Below are positions 1 through 8,419 of a stretch of DNA of 12,910 bases, one piece after another. Origin of the DNA: Glomus cerebriforme (lineage: Eukaryota; Glomeromycota; Glomeromycetes; Glomerales; Glomeraceae); NCBI GenBank assembly GCA_003550305.1, contig QKYT01000119.1, positions 92,119 through 105,028 on the forward strand, read 5' to 3'. The position numbers and the translations under genes were made by a program. The stretch's first letter is position 1. Each line of letters opens with the position of its first letter. The notes beneath the pieces were generated by a model. That model ran no database searches, was not told the DNA's origin, and saw only the letters and a list, made by a program, of their open reading frames with translations.

Positions 1-180
1 CTTGTTAAGTTCCAATTGGACTCTCATGTTTAGTCTTATAGGTATACATATTTGTTTCTCTTCGTTGAGAATTTTTCTATCAATAAAAGTCCACCAGTTT
101 ACTGAATATACACCATAATGAAGTGTTGGTATNAGACTACCNGAAGAAAGAAGTTGTATTGTTTGTTTTTTAAAAGACAT
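1..180 (-). CDS. Uncharacterised protein, N-terminal part, running off the left edge
   Basis: An ATG at 180-178 opens a frame of exactly 60 codons that reaches the window edge without a stop. I do not recognise a named domain. The segment around residues 12-30 (SSGSLIPTLHYGVYS followed by an NWW) resembles the decayed reading frame near 1300-1440, which has STGSIVPE, then YYGLYSRDWW in another frame. The two are therefore probably members of one family. Both ambiguous bases in this stretch (133 and 142) fall on third positions of fourfold-degenerate codons (TCN Ser13, CTN Leu16). That is what real coding polymorphism would give, although two sites is a small sample. No signal peptide or membrane segment is visible in these residues. 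An upstream exon is possible, so the start is provisional. Confidence 0.5.
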   Translation of the reverse strand, partial: MSFKKQTIQLLSXGSXIPTLHYGVYSVNWWTFIDRKILNEEKQICIPIRLNMRVQLELNK

Positions 181-602
181 GAGAAGCTAATTAGTAAAGA
201 AACGGAGATTTGAAAAATCTTCATTTTTACTATTTGTTATTAACCCCGCGATTTACTATTAAATTTTGACCACGTGCTCCGATCGTTACACGGATCACGA
301 ATTAATAGTTTAATATTCTTTATACTTTTGGTGTGATTAAATATAATATTAGCATTTCTGATAATAACAAAAGAAAATATAAATCAAAATTTATTCAATA
401 ATTTACAGATAATCTTAAATTTGCAAGCATATTTTACAATATTGGCAGGAGCTGATGTCGAAATATTAAATATTTACGATCAAATTTAGAAGTTTACTTT
501 TTTTTTAAACTTATTTAGAAATCAATCGATAACATTTGATATTATTCCAATTTTAATCTTAATCTACAACGATAAATCCTACATGATGTTATGTAGACTT
601 GC
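181..602. other. AT-rich spacer without a visible gene
   Basis: No reading frame or RNA gene is supported here. It is the upstream side of the minus-strand gene at 1-180 and the downstream side of the pseudogene at 603-1445. The only structure I can see is the imperfect inverted repeat at 256-308, listed separately. Confidence 0.5.
256..308. repeat. Imperfect inverted repeat upstream of the left-edge gene
   Basis: The left arm (256-281) starts CTATTAA and ends CGTGCTCCG. The right arm (291-308) reads CGGATCACGAATTAATAG. Reverse-complemented, the right arm matches the left except for about eight extra bases in the left arm and one mismatch. The 9-base spacer is ATCGTTACA. It lies about 76 bp upstream of the ATG at 180 and is locally GC-richer than its surroundings. 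It could be a regulatory palindrome or a small transposon relic. Confidence 0.4.
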
Positions 603-1445
603 TTAAACTGATGTAGTTAGTTTAAAACTAGAACTATACCTTCCTATCCATCCTTTGATAGTTTTTGTTGTTGATGTCTCTTCTAAAGTAAGCTCTTCTT
701 CTGCTACCAATTCTTCTAAACAGGTACACATATGTTTAGTGAATAGCACTTCTCAGCTCTCAAATTTCCAGCCAAAAAAAGTCTTATAAATATTGAGCAA
801 CTTTTTTTGTTATATGTTTTCCTCCGTCCTTATAGCCAAGTCTTAGATTTTATTTCAAGGCCCATCCTTTGTTAAGAGGAATTCTTGATCAAGTCTAAAG
901 AATATGTTATTTAGTATTTTTGCATGTCTAGAATAAAACATTTATTAAGTATACAAGTTCATAAATATAAAAAAGGTATAATTGTTAATAGTCATTTACC
1001 TGATTTATTGCTCGCTGCATTAATTTCCTCGTTGATTTCCTCGTTGATTTGTTCATCATCTCAATCATTGACCTTATTTAAATAATTACAGGTAATTATT
1101 TAATTTGCTGTGATTTTTAAATAAACAACTTACTTTTTTATTGGGAATCAACATTGTCTAAGAAGTATTTGATTTGGTTAACTCTGAAACTATTGGAGAT
1201 GGTCTACTACAAAGGTTGGAAATCTGCGCAGGAGAGAAATCTATCCATTTGCCAATATGAGAAAGTGAGCGTGCACGATCGAATATATCCAGCAAATTGC
1301 CTGATGTTTGTTCTTTAGTTTTTTCTTTAGAATAAACCACCAGTCACGAGAATATAAACCATAATAGTTCTGGTACAATGCTACCAGTTGAAGCTAATTT
1401 TTCTGAAAAACGATTACTTTCTAAAACAAATTCTAATAATGAAAA
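603..1445 (-). pseudogene. Decayed multi-exon gene, second copy of the family at 1-180
   Basis: Several short coding-like segments follow one another on the minus strand. From 1445 a frame reads EFVLESNRFSEKLASTGS, then IVPE near 1366. After a frameshift around 1361-1368 it resumes as YYGLYSRDWWFIL. A separate open stretch over 1158-1340 ends in TAG (1158-1160). A GTAAGT donor follows at about 1134 and an acceptor near 1078, then an acidic exon VND, TGA, DDEQINEEINEEINAASNKS and a GTAAAT donor near 1002. Downstream, LGYKDGGKHITKKVAQYL (840-787) ends in TAA. LFLAGNLRAEKCYSLN continues in another frame, and CLEELVAEEELTLEE to IGRYSSSFKLTTSV, then TAA (731-603), in a third. At least three frameshifts and three in-frame stops make it a pseudogene. 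The block order and the family relation to 1-180 are inferred. I recall similar unnamed Rhizophagus proteins but cannot verify this. Confidence 0.55.
1024..1047 (-). repeat. Two tandem copies of a 12-bp unit inside the acidic exon
   Basis: The plus-strand unit TTTCCTCGTTGA occurs twice in a row and begins a third time. On the minus strand it encodes the repeated tetrapeptide INEE. It lies within the acidic exon of the pseudogene at 603-1445. The repeat keeps the frame, which supports the view that this stretch was once translated. Confidence 0.6.
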
Positions 1446-1882
1446 TCAGAATATTTCTGGGATATACAAAAATAAGAATATCATTTACAAGAATGTTTCA
1501 TAGGATAGTATATCAGACTTTGATCATTGAGTAATACAAAAAGTCAAACAAAATTTTGTAATTTAACCCAATAATAAACTTCATAACAATATGTTTTAAT
1601 GATTTAAATATTTTTATTGATTATGAAACTAATTCACTTGTTGATTACAATCAAAGAAAAGTGGACTAAAGTATACATAAGTTTAAAAAAAAAACTTATT
1701 CTAAATAAAAAAAAAAGAAGACGAAAAAAATCTATGAATTTTAGTTAAAATTAGGTATTACAATGTAATACATGATCTAATTTTTTTTCACACAAACTAT
1801 TAAGTTATTTTCCTTATTTCCCTCAAACTCAAATTTACAAACAGAAACAGAAGTTAAACATATTCTTTAATTTTGTCTAATA
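1446..1882. other. AT-rich spacer without a visible gene
   Basis: I see no supported gene. The stretch has long A runs near 1685-1730. It lies upstream of the decayed gene at 603-1445 and downstream of the F-box gene stop at 1883. An upstream exon of the decayed gene could hide here, but no clear frame supports one. Confidence 0.4.
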
Positions 1883-3328
1883 CTAATCCTTAATTTTAAA
1901 TTTTTTAATAACACCTAAATTTATATATTTTTTAATTATATTAATGTTTTCTTCATTTTCTTCATTAAAATATTTATTTCCATCAATAATTATTAAAGCA
2001 AGTGGTGTCCGATTTTTCCAACTTATAAAGAAGGATTCTAAATCCTCTGGAAGCAATTCTGAATGTGAACAACTGTTTATTTTTAATTTATAGAAATTTT
2101 TTGGTGAATATTTTGCAATAGTTTCTAATACTTCTTTCTCTTTTAACCAGTATGATCCACACAAAATTTCAATACTTTCTAAATATTGACAACTAATAAA
2201 AATAATTCTTAATGTATCCAATTCGCTATTTTCAAGTGATATAGAAAGATTTTTAAGGTTTGGACAAAATTTAGCTATAGATAATTTTAAAGCATGATCA
2301 GATTCTTCTAAATAAAAATTTTCAAGATTTTTTCCATTATTTTCTAAAAATTTTATAAAATATTTAGGTTTTGTACAGGAAACAGGAATAGCTAAGTACT
2401 TTAATTTGGGAAAAGTTACATTTTGTAACTCTTCAAAATCTCTAAATTGAAATCCTTCAGTTAGTGGTATATATAAAAATCTAATTTCTTGTAAATTTGG
2501 GAATAAAGCAATAAATGATACTGGTAAATAATTACGTTCACTAAAGAGATGTAATTTTGTTAATGTATTTAATGTATTAGAATGCTTCGTTAAAGTGGGT
2601 ATGATGTCTATCCAATGTCCATCATTAGTAGCTGATAAATCTAAAAATTTTAAATTATTTTGTGAAGAAATTAATTCGTTTAACCCATAATTCTCTGAAT
2701 TTCTATAAAAACAATGTATATCTATAATAAGTGAATGTAAATTATGGCATATTTTAGACAGATGATAAAAAAATTCAGGAGGAAGTTCTGAACTACAATG
2801 CAATTCTGAAAGATCTGTTAAACAGTCAATTGCCACAAAAAAATCATTTGGAACTGTTATATATGTATAAAAGGTCAATTTTTTCAGGGAAGAAATTTGT
2901 GTTAAAAACATTTTGACAACTTCATTTACGACTAAATCACTTCTATCTTTTAATCTTAGTGCAGTAAAAATAGGAGTTGTTTCTCCAATTATTAGATAGA
3001 TATTGTCAATTGAAAGAACTTTGCAAAATGCTGGATAATTAAACAGAGGTGGTTTGGAAGTAGGCGTTGAAATAAAAATTTCATTTTTGAATAAGAGTTC
3101 TTTTGATTCATTGGAAAGACAAGCAACTAATGTACTAAGAATAGCTGTGCTCACTTTCGGTCATTTTTCGTCAGAAATGGTTTCCATATTGCAAATATCC
3201 CTCCATAAAATTCTAATAGAAATTTTACAAAATAATCGATTGACTAACAAACATGAATGTAAAGTTTTTTTATCATCTAAATTTTCAAAAATTTCATTTA
3301 AACAATCAATTGTAAGTTGACAAGACAT
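1883..3328 (-). pseudogene. F-box protein with leucine-rich tail, interrupted by one in-frame TGA
   Basis: The ATG at 3328-3326 starts MSCQLTIDCLNEIFENL, followed by a CLLVNRLFCKISIRILWRD segment. This is the classic F-box (about residues 1-46), which in the family docks Skp1 in an SCF ubiquitin ligase. Codon 56 is TGA (3163-3161). The same frame then stays open for 425 codons to TAG at 1883-1885 (481 residues in all if the stop is counted as a residue). The C-terminal part has irregular leucine-rich repeats of the LxxLxLxxxxI type, such as LKFLDLS and LKNLSISLENSELDTL; in F-box proteins these bind the substrate. It ends IKKFKIKD. A GTG at 3154 opens the longest uninterrupted frame but is not a credible eukaryotic start. 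With no other lesion, the TGA is a recent nonsense mutation, a sequencing error or a readthrough site. A TATA-like TATTTAAAT lies at 3362-3370, and a transposon is inserted just beyond it. Confidence 0.87.
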
Positions 3329-3388
3329 TTTTTTTTTTTTAACATTTAAAGAAAAAAATCCTATTTAAATATTAAACATTAACGCCAT

Positions 3389-3717
3389 AGTGTAACTAGG
3401 GATGGCAAAAACCATGTTTTAAAACAATTTTGGTGGTTTAAACATTTTTTAAACATGTTTTAAAACAATTTTGGTGTTTTAAACCATTTTTTAAACATGT
3501 TTTAAAACATTAAGCACTTTAATAGCCTTTACTACGTAATACATATTTGCAACAAAAGTCACTTATAAGGTTGCTGTTGTTTATTGATTAAAATTTATTA
3601 TAATAATCATGTCGATCAATGTTTTAAAACAAAAAAAAAACGTTTTAAAACAATAAAAAACTGATTTAAATTGTTTTAAAACATCGTTTTAAAACACGTG
3701 TCATACCTAAGTGTAAC
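3389..3717. repeat. 8-bp target site duplication AGTGTAAC flanking the element
   Basis: AGTGTAAC occurs at 3389-3396 and again at 3710-3717, immediately outside the terminal inverted repeats of the element between them. An 8-bp duplication is the hallmark of hAT-type transposition. Both copies are perfect, so the insertion is probably not very old. Confidence 0.85.
3397..3709. mobile_element. hAT-like non-autonomous transposon (MITE), 313 bp
   Basis: The left end reads TAGGGATGGC, and the right end, reverse-complemented, reads TAGGTATGAC: ten positions with two mismatches. An 8-bp direct duplication flanks the pair. The interior has seven exact copies of the palindrome GTTTTAAAAC. Three are in the left half (3416, 3457, 3499) and four in the right half (3621, 3642, 3673, 3686); shorter variants start at 3436 and 3476. 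The left copies sit in 41-42 bp tandem units. Subterminal repeats of this kind are known transposase-binding sites in hAT elements. There is no coding capacity, so the element would need a transposase supplied elsewhere. It sits 60 bp upstream of the F-box ATG and could affect that promoter. Confidence 0.82.
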
Positions 3718-4083
3718 AAATATTATAAATTAGGAAACGGAGTACCAAGCCACGTATAGTGAATTTCAAATTTATCTTTTTTGGATCAGTCTAACTATTT
3801 TTAGTAAATTTAATAACTCTAACTCAACGTTTACTAAAATTATCACGTTTATTATAATCAAAATTTTTTTTTTTGGAAATTGTCCTAAAATTTTTATGAC
3901 ATATTTCTTATTATTTAAGTGTAATTTGTTTGGTTCTCTATTAATATATATATAACTTTTATTATTAGAATTAGAACATTTCTTCTTAATTTAGTGAACT
4001 CTCTTAGGGTGGGTAAGAATAGTGTTTTGGTGTAATAGGTATATTATTTTTTGTTCTTTAAGAATTTTTATTAATTTTTAGAA
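3718..4083 (+). promoter_or_regulatory. Presumed upstream region of the small gene at 4084, with TATA box and possible 5'-UTR intron
   Basis: TATATATATAA at 3945-3955 could serve as a TATA box about 130 bp upstream of the ATG at 4084. A good donor, GTAAGA, starts at 4013, and an acceptor, ATTTTTAG, ends at 4081, three bases before the ATG. Together they define a possible 69-nt intron in the 5' untranslated region. This depends on the gene at 4084 being real. The rest of the stretch is AT-rich and shows nothing. Confidence 0.3.
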
Positions 4084-4337
4084 ATGAGAAAGAGTTCCTT
4101 ATTGACGACTCAGGACTTTCTTGAGGTGAGAATCATATTGGTTATGTTTTTTTTTGGATTTCTTTTATTTATTGATTTTTATAGAATCATTCTGAAAATT
4201 TTTATTTGGATATCTTTAGAAATAACAAACATTTCTTGATGAATTTGGACTTGATTGACTATCCAGCTGATATTCAAATGATAGACCAGATAAAGGCGAA
4301 TGAAGACAAGATTCAAATTCTACATGACAATAATTAA
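4084..4337 (+). CDS. Candidate two-exon small gene of unknown function (64 residues)
   Basis: Exon 1 (4084-4125) encodes MRKSSLLTTQDFLE. A 59-nt intron (4126-4184) runs from GTGAGA to TTTTTATAG. Exon 2 (4185-4337) encodes NHSENFYLDIFRNNKHFL and on to KIQILHDNN and TAA. Both exon lengths are multiples of three, so the intron is phase 0. The protein is charged and has no signal peptide or membrane segment; I do not recognise the family. After the TAA the same frame stays coding-like to TGA at 4461-4463, crossing two more stops (TGA 4356-4358, TAA 4377-4379). The last 27 codons are uninterrupted and end MMDLLLENTAENN. A longer ancestral gene truncated by nonsense mutations is therefore as likely as a functional 64-residue protein. 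No ATG context or transcript evidence separates the two. Confidence 0.42.
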
Positions 4338-4463
4338 GATTTACTAAATGATGTGTGACGTTGGGATGGATTGTGGTAATTTTCTAACGAAAATTCTGAA
4401 CCTCAAACCATCCATCTTCATATGATGGATCTGTTGCTAGAAAATACTGCGGAAAATAATTGA
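4338..4463 (+). pseudogene. Frame continuing past the stop of the small gene
   Basis: In frame with exon 2 of the preceding candidate gene, the sequence reads DLLNDV, TGA, RWDGLW, TAA, then 27 residues from FSNENSEPQ to ENTAENN and TGA. The composition is like the coding part, which suggests the decayed C-terminal half of one gene. It could also be chance in a short stretch. Confidence 0.35.
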
Positions 4464-4563
4464 AAAGTTGATTATTATAGTAAGCACATGTCAAAAGACA
4501 AGAACATTACTGGTTTAATTTTTGTTAAGCTATATATAGTAAAAATATAATAATGATGTACAT

Positions 4564-4722
4564 GATTTACTTTTTGCATAAATGTAACTGCGTTTTTCCA
4601 AAAATAAACTGATTGACAATGTTTAGTCACAAATAATTGTATAAATAATTGCACAAACTTAACAATAACTTTTTTCTCTTTTCCATGTTCAATAAATAAC
4701 TAAATATTTGACATTTTATAAA
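4564..4722 (+). promoter_or_regulatory. Promoter of Sel1 gene 1, homologous to that of Sel1 gene 2
   Basis: The block from GATTTAC at 4564 to the ATG matches 8197-8419 in order: GCATAAATG, then CACAAATAA, then the TATA-like TATAAATAA (4640-4648) and CACAAACTTAA, then ATGTTCAATAAATAAC (4685-4700). The TATA-like site lies 83 bp before the ATG. This shows that the upstream DNA was copied together with the gene. Upstream of about 4560 the similarity ends. Confidence 0.6.
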
Positions 4723-5517
4723 ATGAATATAAAAGAAATAGAACCTACAGCTCAAAATATTAATGAAAGTATATTTGAAGAGGATTTAAGCATTTTGATC
4801 GATGAATTAATTAAACTTAAATTTGAAGAAATAAATGAAGGAAAAAAATATTCTGTAATAAAACAACACTTATTTGATTATATTAATAATCATAAGTTGA
4901 ATTCATTAGAACTCTATAACTGGCTTTTAAATAATCAGAATGATTCAAATTCTATTTGCTTACTTGGGTATTTTAATTATCATGGTATTGAAACCAATAT
5001 TAATAATCAAAGAGCATTTGAATTATTTCAAAAAGCAGTAGAGTTAGGAAATAATTTAGCTCAGTATTATGTGGCCAATATGTGTTTAGGTGGTGTTTAT
5101 AAAAATTATGAGAAAGTTTTTGATTTATCTAAAAAATTAGCAGAAAAAGAATATCCAGCAGGAATAAATCTGTTAGGTTATTGTTATGATTATGGAATTG
5201 GAACTATTAATTTAAAAAAAGCATTTGAATTATATCAAAAGGCAGCAGAATTAGGAAATTCTTATGGAATAAGTAATCTAGGATGTTGCTATAAAGATGG
5301 AACTGGAACTGATATTAATATACAAAAAGCAATTGAATTATATCAAAAGGCGGCAAATTTGGGAAATGATTTTGCTCAATATAACCTTGCTTTGATGTAT
5401 GAACATGGAAATGGAATTCAAAAAGATATAGATAAAGCAATTTATTGGTATAAAAAATCTGCTGAACAAGGGGATAAAAATGCTCAAATTAAATTAGAAA
5501 TACTTTCAAATCAATGA
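4723..5517 (+). CDS. Sel1-repeat protein 1 (264 residues)
   Basis: Sel1-like repeats are alpha-helical, TPR-related units that act as protein-protein scaffolds. The ATG at 4723 gives MNIKEIEPT, matching the paralogue's MNIREIEPT; an upstream TTG at 4708 is in frame but not credible. Residues 1-75 form a linker with FEEDLSILIDELIKL, VIKQHLFDYINN and LYNWLLNNQNDSNSI. Five Sel1 units follow (about 76-110, 111-143, 144-179, 180-215, 216-251), with LGYCYDYGIGT and KAFELYQKAAELGN signatures and a partial sixth unit. The second unit is degenerate (CLGGVYKNYEKVFDLSKKLA). From memory, this linker in Rhizophagus usually joins a protein kinase domain to the Sel1 repeats, so this looks like the kinase-less form. 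It is intronless, with no signal peptide, and is probably cytosolic. AATAAA at 5567-5572 is a likely polyadenylation signal. Confidence 0.9.
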   Translation: MNIKEIEPTAQNINESIFEEDLSILIDELIKLKFEEINEGKKYSVIKQHLFDYINNHKLNSLELYNWLLNNQNDSNSICLLGYFNYHGIETNINNQRAFELFQKAVELGNNLAQYYVANMCLGGVYKNYEKVFDLSKKLAEKEYPAGINLLGYCYDYGIGTINLKKAFELYQKAAELGNSYGISNLGCCYKDGTGTDINIQKAIELYQKAANLGNDFAQYNLALMYEHGNGIQKDIDKAIYWYKKSAEQGDKNAQIKLEILSNQ

Positions 5518-5566
5518 ATTATTTATGTAATTTTTTATTTTTAATTTTATATTTTTTTTCTCCTTA

Positions 5567-5572
5567 AATAAA
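5567..5572 (+). terminator. Polyadenylation signal AATAAA of Sel1 gene 1
   Basis: AATAAA lies 50 bp after the stop codon, following a T-rich stretch. Position and sequence fit, but in DNA this AT-rich the hexamer also occurs by chance. Confidence 0.4.
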
Positions 5573-6084
5573 AGAGAATCTGCTCATTTCCTTCGGACCC
5601 CTCAATTTTGTTTATTATTAGTTCAAAGAGAATTTTTTTTATTTGGTAAGAAGGCGACTGAATAGATTTTAATTTAGATTTTTAATCTTCTAAATCATTA
5701 TAAATTTAAGCAACTATTTGTAATGGATCAATGTACTCAATAAAAATTATAAAATGCTACTCGATAAATATAGTTAAATTTTATGATTAATTATAATCAC
5801 TATTGTTGATGTAATTACGATTTACAGTTCGAATTTAACTAGGCCAGGTTAAATAAAATTTATTAAGTGATTAGCAATATTATTTACTAACTTTCTTTGC
5901 TTTTATGTAACGCTTTTTTTGATTGTGAAATCTTGTATTATTTCGACGAAATATCTTTTACTGACAAAAATGATTCGTTTCTTTTATAAATTTGAAACAA
6001 TAATTCTGAACTTACTTCAAATTATTATGGTCTAATAATGGGTTTATTGGATTATTAAATTCATATAATTTTATATTGTTGGCA
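5573..6084. other. AT-rich spacer without a visible gene
   Basis: I found no supported reading frame, tRNA or repeat. A GTTCGAA at about 5828 recalls a tRNA T-loop but has no paired T-stem around it. Confidence 0.4.
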
Positions 6085-6509
6085 TTAAAAATTGATGATT
6101 TCAGAAACAATATTCGGTCGGTCGAATACAATAAAACCTTTTTCTTTATTTATATTTAAATTAAACCAAAAATTTCTATCATATACATTACTATTAAAAT
6201 CAATTATCATTCTCAATATTTCGCTGTTTTTACGACAAAATTAAATCCTTTGATCCGTTTGATTCATTCCAATTAATTCATAATCAAATCGACCTAGACC
6301 ATTAGCAGAAAAAGAGCAATAATTAATTTGTTCAATCTTATCAACTAATTTAATATCTTTTTTAACAACTGTTTCATTAGATAAATAATTTTTTAAAAAA
6401 AAAATTCATGATAACAAACTATACAAGCTATAGTTGCATTGGAAGTATCTATATTCTTTCTAATGATTCTAACTACTTCATCATATAATCCGAAAGTTTG
6501 GGCGTGTGT
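6085..6509 (-). pseudogene. Decayed gene of unknown family (about 141 codons)
   Basis: On the minus strand an open frame begins after TGA (6512-6510) and reads QTFGLYDEVVRIIRKNID to IACIVCYHEFFF, then breaks in a T10 tract (6395-6404). One more T would restore the frame, which continues as LKNYLSNETVVKKDIKLVDK, then YCSFSANGLGRFDYELIGM and NQTDQRI. A TAA (6243-6241) follows. The frame then goes on FCRKNSEILRMIIDFNS, FWFNLNINKEKGFIVFD and RPNIVSEIINF to TAA (6087-6085). Both lesions are single-site changes, and the homopolymer indel could be a sequencing error. The composition is clearly protein-like over the whole length. I do not recognise the family. The 5' end is missing, so this is the C-terminal part of something larger or a truncated copy. 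Confidence 0.6.
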
Positions 6510-8196
6510 TCATTATTAATTAAAGTGCATTCGTCAGATGACTAATGCTGACCAAACCTTCTTAAGGCATTATAAAAATCAGCCTAGATGGACTCATAAT
6601 TTAGACTGGCTACGTCACAATTACATAAAAAAAATATTAAAGTACATATTTTGCATATTTGATTATGTTTTCTTCCACATTTCTTTTAATTATAAAAACT
6701 TTAAATACATTTGTGTATACTATGCACTTAAATACAAAGTGAATTGTGGCTTCGTACTGCTTTTTGAAAATGCATATTTAGCATTGTAAATAGATTACTA
6801 TTTAGAATTTTTTTATTAAAGAAAATTGAAATTGATCTAGGGTTTGAATTTATAAATGTTGCATATTCATAGAATTCACGGAATTAACAAATCATACAAA
6901 ACATGATCGTTCGTTGCATGATCAAATTAATTATTGTCGGGACTAATGGAGGTTCGTTTTACAATCATGAATTTAATAGGCTTAATTTCTAAAATCATAA
7001 AATCAATCAATTGATAATGAGTATTATCACATGATATTAGTAAAATTTCGATCATGCATAATCTATCAATTTTGTCTCATTTGAATACACCAAACTATTG
7101 AAATTTTTCATGATAAATTTTCCATAAATAAGAAATTCATGAGACGTGACTCATTTATTTATTATATCATTGTAAAATTGTCTCATTTTTATATTTAATA
7201 ATATTTAATTTCTTAATTTGATACAATCTATATTGTTTATATTATTTTTCTTATTTTCTAACACGTATTACTAATTAGAATTGTGGATGTAAATAATCTT
7301 TAGATATTATGTAACCATAATAATTTTATTATATAACCAATTGATTACTTTTACATAAAAAGGTTCAAAAGATGATTAAAATTGCTTATAAGAATTTTTA
7401 AAAGATTTATTTTCAAGTATAAGAATTTAGGATTATAAAAAATTTGATACTATTTATTCAGGAATTTACATATGCTAGCATTAATAATTTCTCATAAAAA
7501 TCATTTTTGCATGGATGATTTTAAAACAATCTTTATCCATTTATCGCTGTTTCATAAAACTTCTGTAATCTCTAAGTCACATAACGATTACTATAATTTT
7601 AATTTTACCAAATCAAGTTGCGACTTTTTTCTACTTTATAAGAGAATTTGACATAAGTTTTATAGATATGTAAGGTACAATACGAATATTTAATTACAAC
7701 ACAGTTAAGTTTTAGTATTTAATAATTGATTTTATAATAAATTTTTTATTAAAAAAATCAATGTATTTTTATATTCCAATAACTTTGAATTCTTCCTATA
7801 ACTTTCATTCAAAATTCTGCAAATATATTCTAAATAACTGGACCTTCTATGTAATATCCAAAAAAAAGAGAATAAAATTATAAAATAAACCTCAGAACTA
7901 TTCTTCTATCAAATAAAAATTTTTTTCTACGTTTTAAAAAAAACGCGTTCTATTTTCATCTTTTTGAAGTCTTTCTGTATTCATTTAATCATTCAGTATT
8001 ATAATAAAACTAAATAAAGCCCATTATCAAATTTTTAAGATTTCAGATATTTTAATGGGAAATATAACAAACTAAATACCGGCAATTTTCCAAATTAATA
8101 CGGCAAATATGATCGACATAAGTTTATCACAAAAAAAAAAAAAATCACTGAATTTCGCATGAGACTATACATTATTAGTCCATTCACCATCACAGT
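6510..8196. other. Long AT-rich region with no supported gene
   Basis: The plus-strand frame 6538-6789 (83 codons) has the biased, hydrophobic composition of translated AT-rich noise and no homologous feel. The segment 6510-6640 is slightly less AT-rich and may be an end of a dispersed repeat, but I cannot define its borders. A run of 14 A bases is at 8131-8144. I see no RNA gene, no palindrome of note and no coding remnant with a sustained frame on either strand. Confidence 0.4.
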
Positions 8197-8419
8197 GATT
8201 TACATTTCGCATAAATGAAAAAACTGCAGTTGTTCAAAATTCGAAACACAAAAAAAAAAAAAAAAAAAATGATTTGCAGCGTTAAGACACAAATAAATAT
8301 ATAAATAATTACACAAACTTAAATTTAACTTAATTCCTTTCCCAATGTTCAATAAATAACATCAATATTATTACTATTATTCACTACATGAAAATTTATA
8401 TCAAATTATTTTTGATAAA
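8197..8419 (+). promoter_or_regulatory. Promoter of Sel1 gene 2, homologous to that of Sel1 gene 1
   Basis: It shares ordered blocks with 4564-4722: GATTTAC, GCATAAATG, CACAAATAA, the TATA-like TATAAATAA (8300-8308), CACAAACTTAA and ATGTTCAATAAATAAC. It is about 60 bp longer. Part of the difference is a run of 20 A bases at 8250-8269, and part is extra sequence between the shared blocks and the ATG. The TATA-like site is 120 bp before the ATG, against 83 bp in the paralogue. Confidence 0.6.

Noticed and set aside
3152..3154. GTG start for a shorter F-box tail protein
   Set aside because: A GTG start is not expected in nuclear fungal genes, and the upstream F-box with its own ATG is in the same frame.
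3054..3320. Plus-strand open frame of 88 codons
   Set aside because: It lies wholly opposite the F-box gene, whose frame and domain are recognisable; the plus-strand frame is its shadow.
4708..4722. Extended start (TTG) for Sel1 gene 1
   Set aside because: TTG is not a credible start in a fungus, and the ATG at 4723 matches the paralogue's start.
5820..5845. tRNA T-loop-like GTTCGAA
   Set aside because: The flanking bases do not form a T-stem, and no acceptor or anticodon arm can be placed around it.
6538..6789. Plus-strand open frame of 83 codons starting with ATG
   Set aside because: No domain, a composition dominated by Ile, Tyr, Phe and Lys as expected for translated AT-rich DNA, and no supporting signals.
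8131..8269. Long A runs (14 and 20 bases) as retroposed poly(A) tails
   Set aside because: No element body or target duplication precedes them, and the second interrupts the duplicated promoter block, so simple homopolymer expansion is enough.
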